Shown here: in pieces, positions 1 through 5,878 of the stretch
Layout of the letters: the number at the start of each line of letters is the position of its first letter
How positions within the stretch are numbered: position 1 is the stretch's first letter
Source of the DNA: an uncultured Lachnospiraceae bacterium
Lineage (GTDB): Bacteria > Bacillota > Clostridia > Lachnospirales > Lachnospiraceae
Reading direction: 5' to 3'
NCBI GenBank assembly: GCA_902783935.1
Contig: CACZTA010000175.1
Location: forward strand, 1 to 8,731
DNA: 8,731 nt
The notes under the pieces: model-generated
What the model was told of the DNA's origin: nothing
What the model saw: only the letters and a program-made list of their open reading frames with translations
Databases searched by the model: none
Program-made: the position numbers and the translations under genes

Positions 1-225
1 ATCAACGGCGGCTTCATGGTGCTCAACCCGGAGATCTTCAGCTACCTGAAAGATGACCGGACCGTCCTCGAACAGGAGACCATGCAGGCCCTGGCGGACA
101 GGGGCGAGCTCATGGGTTACCTGCACAGGGGGTTCTGGCAGTGTATGGATACACAGCGGGAGAAAAAGAAGCTGGAGGAGATGTGGGCGCAGGGGAACGC
201 GCCGTGGAAGACATGGGAGGACTGA
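1..225 (+). CDS. rfbF: Glucose-1-phosphate cytidylyltransferase, C-terminal fragment (5' end outside window)
   Basis: The frame is open from base 1 and gives the last 74 residues of a protein whose start lies upstream of the window. It begins INGGFMVLNPEIF and contains VLEQETMQALADRGELMGYLHRGFWQCMDT, ending APWKTWED. The GGF.VL.P block, the EQE motif and the GFWQCMDT..E block are characteristic of the CDP-glucose pyrophosphorylase branch of the nucleotidyltransferase family. Known family members are about 255-260 residues, so roughly 180 residues are missing off the left edge, not lost by mutation. The enzyme makes CDP-glucose from glucose-1-phosphate and CTP in the cytoplasm, the first step toward CDP-3,6-dideoxyhexoses. 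The stop codon overlaps the rfbG start by one base (TGATG), so the two are probably translationally coupled. Identification is firm because both downstream genes belong to the same pathway. Confidence 0.93.
   Translation: MNGGFMVLNPEIFSYLKDDRTVLEQETMQALADRGELMGYLHRGFWQCMDTQREKKKLEEMWAQGNAPWKTWED
215..220 (+). promoter_or_regulatory. Ribosome binding site of rfbG, inside the end of rfbF
   Basis: GGGAGG lies inside the last codons of rfbF, 4 nt before the ATG at 225. It decides the rfbG start: the same frame is open from an ATG at 141, but that ATG lies well inside rfbF and would add 28 residues with no family similarity. The short spacing plus the TGATG overlap suggests coupled translation. 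Confidence 0.7.
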
Positions 226-1298
226 TGGAACTGGATTTTTACCGCGGGAAAAAGGTGCTGGTCACCGGCCATACGGGATTTAAAGGGACCTGGCTCACGA
301 AAATACTTGCGGATGCCGGGGCGGAAGTCACCGGATTTGCGCTTGCGCCGGCGGGGGAGCCGGCTCTCTGGACGCTTTCTGGGATGGCCGGCCGGATCCG
401 TTCCGTGGAAGGTGATATCAGGGACTTAGGGGCACTCGGGCGCATTTTCGAAGAAGTTCAGCCGGAGATCGTCCTGCACCTGGCTGCGCAGCCCATCGTG
501 CGGACATCCTACGCAGAGCCCGTTTATACGTACGAGACAAATGTCATGGGGACGGTCCATATCTGTGAATGCGTCCGGAAGAGCCGCTCCGTCAGGTCAT
601 TTTTGAATGTGACCACCGATAAAGTCTATGAGAACCGGGAGGAGCAGGCCCGGGCATACAGGGAAGATGAGCCGCTGGACGGCTACGACCCGTATTCAAA
701 CAGCAAATCCTGCTCGGAGCTTGTGACGCACAGCTACCGGAAATCTTATTTTGATGAGCTGGGGATCCCCGTTTCGACGGCCAGAGCCGGCAATGTCATC
801 GGCGGCGGCGACTTCGCGGCTGACCGGATCATTCCGGACTGTGTCAGGGCGGTGACCGCGGGAAAAACAATCGCGGTGCGGAATCCGAATTCCGTGCGCC
901 CCTACCAGCACGTGCTGGAGCCCCTGTGGGCGTACCTGATGATCGCCGCGCAGCAGTATGAGGACCCGTCCCTCGCCGGCGCCTATAATGTCGGCCCGGA
1001 TGAGAGTGACTGCCTGACGACCGGAGAACTGGCGGAACTGTTCTGCCGGGCGTGGGGGGAAGGAGCCTCCTGGCGCGCGGAAAATGCGGGAGGCCCCCAC
1101 GAGGCGAATTTCCTGAAGCTTGACTGCAGCAAACTGAAAAACACCTTCGGATGGAGACCGTCCTGGTGCGCACAGACGGCGGTCGGAAAAACCGTTGAGT
1201 GGTCAAAGGAATGGGCGTCGGACCCTGCTTCTGTTCCCGCAGTCATGGAGCGGCAGATCAGGGAGTTTTTTTCTGATACACGCGGCGCATCAGCATAA
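225..1298 (+). CDS. rfbG: CDP-glucose 4,6-dehydratase
   Basis: A 357-residue cytoplasmic enzyme of the extended short-chain dehydrogenase/reductase family that converts CDP-glucose to CDP-4-keto-6-deoxy-D-glucose using tightly bound NAD. Visible motifs, numbered from the ATG at 225, are: the nucleotide-binding TGHTGFKG at residues 14-21; LHLAAQPIVRTSY at about 85-96, typical of sugar-nucleotide dehydratases; TTDKVYEN at 130-137, containing the Thr-Asp-Lys catalytic segment; and the YxxxK pair Y157-K161 in YSNSK. Further on, ARAGNVIGGGD and RPYQHVLEPL are conserved substrate-binding blocks of the CDP-glucose dehydratases. The length matches the family (about 355-360). The gene overlaps rfbF by one base and ends 25 nt before rfbH, so it is the middle gene of an rfbFGH operon. 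No truncation or missing catalytic residue was seen. Another SDR sugar dehydratase (dTDP- or GDP-specific) is unlikely given the flanking genes. Confidence 0.95.
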   Translation: MELDFYRGKKVLVTGHTGFKGTWLTKILADAGAEVTGFALAPAGEPALWTLSGMAGRIRSVEGDIRDLGALGRIFEEVQPEIVLHLAAQPIVRTSYAEPVYTYETNVMGTVHICECVRKSRSVRSFLNVTTDKVYENREEQARAYREDEPLDGYDPYSNSKSCSELVTHSYRKSYFDELGIPVSTARAGNVIGGGDFAADRIIPDCVRAVTAGKTIAVRNPNSVRPYQHVLEPLWAYLMIAAQQYEDPSLAGAYNVGPDESDCLTTGELAELFCRAWGEGASWRAENAGGPHEANFLKLDCSKLKNTFGWRPSWCAQTAVGKTVEWSKEWASDPASVPAVMERQIREFFSDTRGASA

Positions 1299-1323
1299 AT
1301 GACAAGACAGATGGAGAAAAAAG

Positions 1324-2700
1324 ATGTTTGAACATATGACGGAAGAAGAGGCGAGACAGCACATTCTGAAGGAAGTCGGGGAATACTGCCGGCAGTTCCA
1401 TAATACCGGGAAACCTTTCCGCAAGGGGGACCGCATCCCTTATGCCTCGAGGGTTTATGACGAGAAAGAGATGACGAATCTCGTGGACTCGGCGCTCGAA
1501 TTCTGGCTGACATCGGGGCGCTACACGAAAGAATTCGAGAGAAAATTCGGCGAAAAGCTCGGCGTACGCTATGTCAGCACCGTGAATTCCGGCTCGTCCG
1601 CCAACCTGCTCGCGTTTAACGCGCTCACGTCCCCTCTCCTTGGGGAACGGCGGATCCGGCGCGGCGACGAGGTGATCACGGTGGCGGCGGGCTTCCCGAC
1701 GACGGTGACGCCGATGATCCAGTACGGCGCCGTCCCTGTTTTTGTCGATGTCACGATGGAGACCGCCAATATCGACGTGACAAAGCTTGACGATGCTCTC
1801 AGCAGCAGGACGAAAGCGGTCATGCTCGCGCATACGCTCGGAAATCCGTTTGACCTCAGCGCCGTGAAAGCATTCTGCGACCGGCACGGCCTCTGGCTCG
1901 TCGAGGACAACTGCGATTCGCTCGGGTCCCGGTACACGCTTGACGGGGAGACCCGGATGACGGGGACATTCGGGGACATCGGGACTTCTTCCTTCTATCC
2001 GCCGCATCACCTGACGATGGGCGAAGGCGGGGCCGTGTACACAAACAATCCGCTTCTCCATAAGATCATACGCTCCATGCGCGACTGGGGCCGCGACTGC
2101 GTCTGCGTGTCCGGGCAGGACAACCTGTGCGGGCACCGGTTTGACGGGCAGTACGGAACACTCCCGAAGGGATACGACCATAAATATGTATATTCCCATT
2201 TCGGGTGGAACCTGAAAGCCACCGACCTGCAGGCTGCCATCGGCTGCGCCCAGATCGACAAGCTGGACGGGTTTACGGAAAAACGGCGGCATAATTATGC
2301 GTTTCTGCGGCAGCAGCTGATTGACCGGGGCGCTGAGGAGATGCTGCTTCTGCCCGAGGCGGCCGCGAATTCCGAGCCGAGCTGGTTCGGGTTCCTCATG
2401 ACGCTGAAAAAGAGCGGGATCCGCGAACAGACCGTGCGGGCTGTCGAATCAGCCGGAGTCCAGACGAGAATGCTCTTCTCCGGCAACCTGATCAGGCATC
2501 CCTGCTTTGATGAGATGCGGGCGGCGTATGAAGCGGGTGACGCGGAAAATGCCGGCTTCCGTGTGTCAGGGACGCTTGACAATACCGACAGGATCATGCG
2601 GGATGCTTTCTGGGTCGGTGTCTATCCGGGCATGACAGACGAAAAACTCGCCTGTATGGCGGAGATTATCACGGAGGCGGCGGCCGGAGCGCTGCATTGA
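1324..2700 (+). CDS. rfbH: CDP-4-keto-6-deoxy-D-glucose 3-dehydrase (PLP/PMP and [2Fe-2S], E1 type)
   Basis: A 458-residue member of the DegT/DnrJ/EryC1 aminotransferase-fold family. With a reductase partner it removes the C3 hydroxyl of CDP-4-keto-6-deoxyglucose, committing the sugar to the 3,6-dideoxyhexose branch. Visible features are the N-terminal IPYASRVYDEKEM block, the cofactor phosphate loop SGSSANL (about 89-95), VEDNCDSLGS (193-202) and SFYPPHHLTMGEGGAV (223-238). The usual PLP-lysine position is His (H228, aligning with H220 of the Yersinia E1 enzyme), which separates dehydrases from aminotransferases. C197, C259, C261 and C269 match the known C-Xn-C-X1-C-X7-C iron-sulfur pattern, so the cluster should be present. 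The start follows GGAG at 1313-1316 with a 7-nt spacer. The gene is slightly longer than typical homologues (about 437). No reductase (RfbI/AscD type) is in the window. The stop codon overlaps the -35 of the next promoter. Confidence 0.95.
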   Translation: MFEHMTEEEARQHILKEVGEYCRQFHNTGKPFRKGDRIPYASRVYDEKEMTNLVDSALEFWLTSGRYTKEFERKFGEKLGVRYVSTVNSGSSANLLAFNALTSPLLGERRIRRGDEVITVAAGFPTTVTPMIQYGAVPVFVDVTMETANIDVTKLDDALSSRTKAVMLAHTLGNPFDLSAVKAFCDRHGLWLVEDNCDSLGSRYTLDGETRMTGTFGDIGTSSFYPPHHLTMGEGGAVYTNNPLLHKIIRSMRDWGRDCVCVSGQDNLCGHRFDGQYGTLPKGYDHKYVYSHFGWNLKATDLQAAIGCAQIDKLDGFTEKRRHNYAFLRQQLIDRGAEEMLLLPEAAANSEPSWFGFLMTLKKSGIREQTVRAVESAGVQTRMLFSGNLIRHPCFDEMRAAYEAGDAENAGFRVSGTLDNTDRIMRDAFWVGVYPGMTDEKLACMAEIITEAAAGALH

Positions 2701-2725
2701 GTTTTTGGTGTTCCTGTGAGATAAT
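2697..2725 (+). promoter_or_regulatory. Candidate sigma-A promoter of adeC, extended -10 type
   Basis: TTGAGT (2697-2702, four of six matches to TTGACA) is followed after exactly 17 nt by GATAAT (2720-2725, five of six matches to TATAAT). TG sits one base upstream of the -10 (2717-2718), giving an extended -10. Transcription would begin near 2732, giving a leader of about 70 nt before adeC. The -35 overlaps the rfbH stop codon. This is a consensus match read by eye. Confidence 0.65.
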
Positions 2726-2736
2726 ATGAGATAATA
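2717..2736 (+). repeat. Perfect tandem duplication of a 10-bp -10 box (TGAGATAATA twice)
   Basis: TGAGATAATA at 2717-2726 is repeated without change at 2727-2736. Each copy holds an extended -10 (TGA then GATAAT). The upstream copy has a good -35 at 17-nt spacing. The downstream copy would need a -35 at 2707-2712, which reads GGTGTT and is poor. The second copy therefore lies about at the transcription start of the first. Confidence 0.85.
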
Positions 2737-2763
2737 ACAGAGGTGTCAGAAGGTCGGATTCAT

Positions 2764-2781
2764 CATCGCATTTATGCGATG
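2764..2781 (+). other. Leader hairpin just upstream of the adeC ribosome binding site
   Basis: CATCGCA (2764-2770) and TGCGATG (2775-2781) form a perfect 7-bp stem with a TTTA tetraloop. It lies in the predicted adeC leader, ending 6 nt before the GGGAGG ribosome binding site. No T-tract follows, so it is not an intrinsic terminator. It could stabilise the mRNA 5' end, keep the ribosome binding site open or bind a regulator. The role is unknown. Confidence 0.6.
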
Positions 2782-2787
2782 GGGTGC

Positions 2788-2793
2788 GGGAGG
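2788..2793 (+). promoter_or_regulatory. Ribosome binding site of adeC
   Basis: GGGAGG lies 7 nt before the ATG at 2801. It favours that start over the in-frame ATG at 2774, which lies inside the leader hairpin, has no ribosome binding site and would add nine residues not expected in the family. Confidence 0.8.
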
Positions 2794-2800
2794 TAGTCAT

Positions 2801-4504
2801 ATGAAGCTGGAAAAGTATATCGGCTGTTCCAGAGCCGCCAGAAAGCTTGACAAAGCAGACCTTGTCCTGAAAAACGCACGAATCGTCAATGTCTTCACCG
2901 ACAGGGTCGAAGAAGGCAATGTGGCAATCACAAACGGCATGATTGTCGGGATCGGCGATTATGAAGGCAAAGAAGAGATTGATATCGGAGGGCAGTACGT
3001 GACGAGCGGCTTCATTGATGCGCACCTGCATCTGGAGTCCACGATGGTCAATCCGCAGGTGCTGATTTCGAGGGCAGCCCAGCACGGGACGACGACTTTT
3101 ATGGTGGATCCCCATGAAGCGGCCAATGTGGCCGGCACGGAAGGAATCGACTATATCCTTGAACAGACGAAAGATTCTCCGGCTCATGTCTATGTGATGA
3201 TGGCGAGCTGCGTCCCCGCCACGTCCGTCGATGACAACGGTTTTGAACTGACAGCCGAGAAGATGGCTCCCTATCTGGAAAACCGCAGGGTCCTTGGCCT
3301 CGGGGAAGTTATGGACTGCTTTTCCGTGATAGAGGGAGTCCCCTCCATGAATGAAAAGCTCGAACTGTTTGACGGCAAAGTAAAGGACGGCCACGCACCC
3401 GGCCTCACGGATGAACAGATGGCGGCTTATGTGCTCGCGGGCATTACGACAGATCATGAGGGCGCGGAATATGAATATGTCATGAAAGAGCGCGCCATGG
3501 GCATGACCTGCCATATCCGCGAAGGAAGCGCGGCCCGCAATCTGGAGATGATCATCCGGGGGATCGTCGAAAACAACGACAATACCGAAGGCTTCTGCTT
3601 CTGTACGGATGACAAGCATATAGAAGACATCAGCCGAGAAGGCGATATCGACCACAATGTGAGGAAAGCGGTCAGCATGGGGATCAGCCCGATCGCCGCG
3701 GTCAAAATGGCCACGATCCAGCCGGCGAGATGCTACGGGCTGCGCAGGACCGGGGCGGTGGCGCCCGGATATGACGCGGACCTCGTCGTGTGGGACTCCC
3801 TCAAGGATTTCAATGCGCAGATGGTTTTCTATAACGGAAAGCGCATCGATGACATGCTGAGGGTGAAGCCGAAGCCCTGTCCGCAGCACCTTATGGATAC
3901 GGTCCATCTGGGCGCCCTGGATCCGGAAAAGCTGAAGATCCGCCCGGGAGACGCCCCGTATCCGGTACTGCGCATGATTCCCGGACAGATCCTGACGGAG
4001 AGGGAAGACCTCGTGCTTTCGTGCGACGGGGACGGATACTTTGTGCCCGGCGGCGGGCTTGCGAAGATTGCGGCATTTGAGCGCCACAAAGCGACCGGAA
4101 AGATCGGCGTGGGCGTCGTCAGCGGATTCGGGCTGAAGAACGGCGCAATCGCGTCTTCTGTCTCGCATGACAGCCACAATATTATCGCCATAGGCACATC
4201 GGATGAGGATATCCTGAAAGCGGTCCGGGAGCTGGAGCGCGTACACGGCGGCTACACGATTGTCGAGAACGGCGAAATCTTCGACACGCTCGAACTGCCG
4301 GTCATGGGACTGATTTCAGACAAGTCATATACTTATGTCAACAAGAAGGTAAAGCGCATGACTGCGAAAGCGCATAAGATGGGCGTGCCGAGAGGAATGG
4401 AGCCTTTTGTTACATTATCCTTTATGGCGCTCCCGGTGATCCCGGAGATCCGGTGCACGCCGCGCGGCATGTACAGCGTGACGGAAGGAAAACTTCTGAC
4501 CTGA
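2801..4504 (+). CDS. adeC: Adenine deaminase (AdeC type)
   Basis: A 567-residue cytoplasmic metal-dependent amidohydrolase that converts adenine to hypoxanthine and ammonia in purine salvage. Metal-site motifs, numbered from the ATG at 2801, are FIDAHLHLES with H75 and H77, VDPHEAANVAG with H105, LGEVMD with E169, GHAPG with H198, TTDHEG with H219, and FCTDDKH with D270. This is the set expected of adenine deaminases of the amidohydrolase superfamily. The N-terminal LVLKNARIVNVFT is the beta-sandwich entry common to the superfamily. The C-terminal domain (about 390-567) carries the VSGFGLKNGAIASSVSHDSHN block and the closing LPVIPEIRCTPRGMYSV block of bacterial AdeC proteins. The length fits the family (about 570-590). 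Upstream are a good promoter and a hairpin leader; the GH1 gene follows after 21 nt, so the two are probably cotranscribed. There is no functional link to the rfb genes. No missing catalytic residue was seen. Confidence 0.96.
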   Translation: MKLEKYIGCSRAARKLDKADLVLKNARIVNVFTDRVEEGNVAITNGMIVGIGDYEGKEEIDIGGQYVTSGFIDAHLHLESTMVNPQVLISRAAQHGTTTFMVDPHEAANVAGTEGIDYILEQTKDSPAHVYVMMASCVPATSVDDNGFELTAEKMAPYLENRRVLGLGEVMDCFSVIEGVPSMNEKLELFDGKVKDGHAPGLTDEQMAAYVLAGITTDHEGAEYEYVMKERAMGMTCHIREGSAARNLEMIIRGIVENNDNTEGFCFCTDDKHIEDISREGDIDHNVRKAVSMGISPIAAVKMATIQPARCYGLRRTGAVAPGYDADLVVWDSLKDFNAQMVFYNGKRIDDMLRVKPKPCPQHLMDTVHLGALDPEKLKIRPGDAPYPVLRMIPGQILTEREDLVLSCDGDGYFVPGGGLAKIAAFERHKATGKIGVGVVSGFGLKNGAIASSVSHDSHNIIAIGTSDEDILKAVRELERVHGGYTIVENGEIFDTLELPVMGLISDKSYTYVNKKVKRMTAKAHKMGVPRGMEPFVTLSFMALPVIPEIRCTPRGMYSVTEGKLLT

Positions 4505-4525
4505 CGAAGAGGAGGCGGTGACTAT

Positions 4526-5815
4526 ATGAACGGATACAGGCTTCCGGAGGGACTGATCTTCGGAGCAGCAGCGTCCGCTGCCCAGACAGAAGGGGGCGCC
4601 GTGCCCCACAGCTGGCGGAAGTGGAGCGGGACGGACCGGATCCGCGACGGGTCGGATATCTGCAGGGGGACCGGTTTCTGGGAAAACTGGAAGACGGATA
4701 TTGATATTATGGCCGCGATGGGGATTGAGTCTTTCCGGTTCAGCGTGGAATGGGCGCGCATCCAGCCGGAGATACGGCGCATCGACATGGAAGCGGTCAA
4801 CCGCTACCGGGAGATGATCCGCTATATGAAGACGAGGGGCATCCGCCCGCTCCTGACACTTCATCATTTTACGAATCCCGCGTGGTTTGAAGCGGCAGGG
4901 GCCTTCACCAGACCTGCCAACGTGAAATATTTTCTCCGGTATGTGGGAATCGCGGTGAATTATTTCGGTGACCTGGTGTCGGATTTCTGTACCTTTAACG
5001 AGCCGAACCTGTATGCGGCAAAAGCTTATGCCGGAGGAGGCTTTCCCCCGGGAGAAAACAATCCGGTGACGGTCAGGCGCGTCCTGTCTGTCATGGCGGG
5101 CTGCCACATCTGCGCATACAAAAAAATCCACCGCATGCGCGAGCGGATGGGTTACTCGGACACGAGAGTAGGGGTGGGCCTGCATATGCGCGTTTATGCG
5201 GCAGTGACGCCCGTGAGCGTTATCCAGTCGAAGAAAGCGGCCATTTTGCAGTACCTGTTCCAGACGGCATCAGCGAAAGCCTTTCTCACAGGGGATTTTA
5301 CCGGGGTACTTGAAAATCTCGGGAAGTTCAGGCGCGGGATCTATTGTGATTACGCAGGACTAGTGTATATGACCCGCGTACACGTCAATTCAAAAGGACG
5401 GCTGACGGTGCGGCGCGAGGACCCGAAGGGCGACGACGGCATTGAGATTTATCCGCAGGGCCTCGAAAAGGCGATGAAGGAACTGTTCATGATCTGCGGG
5501 AAGCCAGTCTGGATACTCGGATGCGGCGTCTGCGACAATGAAGACCGCTTCCGCAGCCTCTGGCTGTACGACCAGTTAGAGGTGATCGCCCGCACAAAAG
5601 TGCCGGTAAAGAGGTTTTATTACTGGTCGTTTACGGACTCCTTCGAGTGGCTTGAGGGAGAACGAAACCGGTTCGGTCTGGTAGCGGTCGACTACGAAAC
5701 CGGCCGCAGGAGCGTCCGCGGCAGCGGCAGCTTCTACAGGGAACTGATCAGATGCAGAGGCGTGACGGCCGATATGGCCGAACGCTGTGTCAGAGGAGAG
5801 AAGTATCACACGTAA
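4526..5815 (+). CDS. GH1-family protein lacking the catalytic nucleophile (putative pseudo-beta-glycosidase)
   Basis: A 429-residue protein with the TIM-barrel pattern of glycoside hydrolase family 1 (beta-glucosidases, 6-phospho-beta-glucosidases). Conserved positions include IFGAAASAAQTEGG (Q20, E22), the RFSVEWARI block (71-79), LHHFTNPAWF (H114), TFNEPN with acid/base E159, and the C-terminal WSFTDSFEWLEG (W367, E374, W375) with RFGLVAVDYET. The block that should read ITENG, with the nucleophile Glu, reads ILGCG (330-334), so the Glu position is G332. The usual NYY motif reads VYM (280-282). Flanking sequence is in frame and family-like on both sides, so this is substitution, not frameshift. 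There is no signal peptide, hence cytoplasmic. It is slightly shorter than typical GH1 (440-480). A GAGGAGG-type ribosome binding site at 4509-4515 precedes the ATG by 10 nt. It follows adeC and precedes glgB. Hydrolysis by the normal retaining mechanism looks unlikely; substrate and role are unknown. Confidence 0.85.
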   Translation: MNGYRLPEGLIFGAAASAAQTEGGAVPHSWRKWSGTDRIRDGSDICRGTGFWENWKTDIDIMAAMGIESFRFSVEWARIQPEIRRIDMEAVNRYREMIRYMKTRGIRPLLTLHHFTNPAWFEAAGAFTRPANVKYFLRYVGIAVNYFGDLVSDFCTFNEPNLYAAKAYAGGGFPPGENNPVTVRRVLSVMAGCHICAYKKIHRMRERMGYSDTRVGVGLHMRVYAAVTPVSVIQSKKAAILQYLFQTASAKAFLTGDFTGVLENLGKFRRGIYCDYAGLVYMTRVHVNSKGRLTVRREDPKGDDGIEIYPQGLEKAMKELFMICGKPVWILGCGVCDNEDRFRSLWLYDQLEVIARTKVPVKRFYYWSFTDSFEWLEGERNRFGLVAVDYETGRRSVRGSGSFYRELIRCRGVTADMAERCVRGEKYHT

Positions 5816-5878
5816 AAAGGTAACTCAGCCGGCGACGCGCAGCGGTCCCGGATCCGTTAAATATAAAAGAGGTGGGCT

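Noticed and set aside
1258..2292. Antisense open frame of 344 codons opposite rfbH
   Set aside because: It is codon-aligned with rfbH and has no domain-like composition; a shadow.
2677..2706. Possible intrinsic terminator at the end of rfbH
   Set aside because: A GCGGC/GCTGC stem of 5 bp with one G-T pair is followed by TTTTT only after six other bases; too weak and too far, and it lies inside the coding end of rfbH.
2732..2800. Possible purine riboswitch ahead of adenine deaminase
   Set aside because: The predicted leader is only about 70 nt. I see a single short stem but no three-way junction or the conserved TATA and CCTAAT-like core of purine riboswitches.
2669..4246. Antisense open frame of 525 codons opposite adeC
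   Set aside because: It is codon-aligned with adeC, the same shadow effect as opposite glgB. The sense strand has a full set of adenine deaminase metal ligands.
4415..5185. Antisense open frame of 256 codons opposite the adeC end and GH1 start
   Set aside because: It crosses the junction of two convincing sense genes and has no recognisable motif.
5490..5560. Frameshift or sequencing error as the cause of the missing GH1 nucleophile
   Set aside because: The same frame carries family motifs both before (EIYPQGLEKAMKELF) and after (DNEDRFRSLWLYDQL), so a compensating double frameshift would have to be confined to a few codons. Several base changes would be needed to restore T-E-N.
5816..5878. 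Promoter or terminator between the GH1 gene and glgB
   Set aside because: There is an A+T-rich patch (TAAATATAAAAG) that could pass as a -10, but no -35-like sequence at the right distance, and no stem with a T-tract. Only the glgB ribosome binding site is supported.
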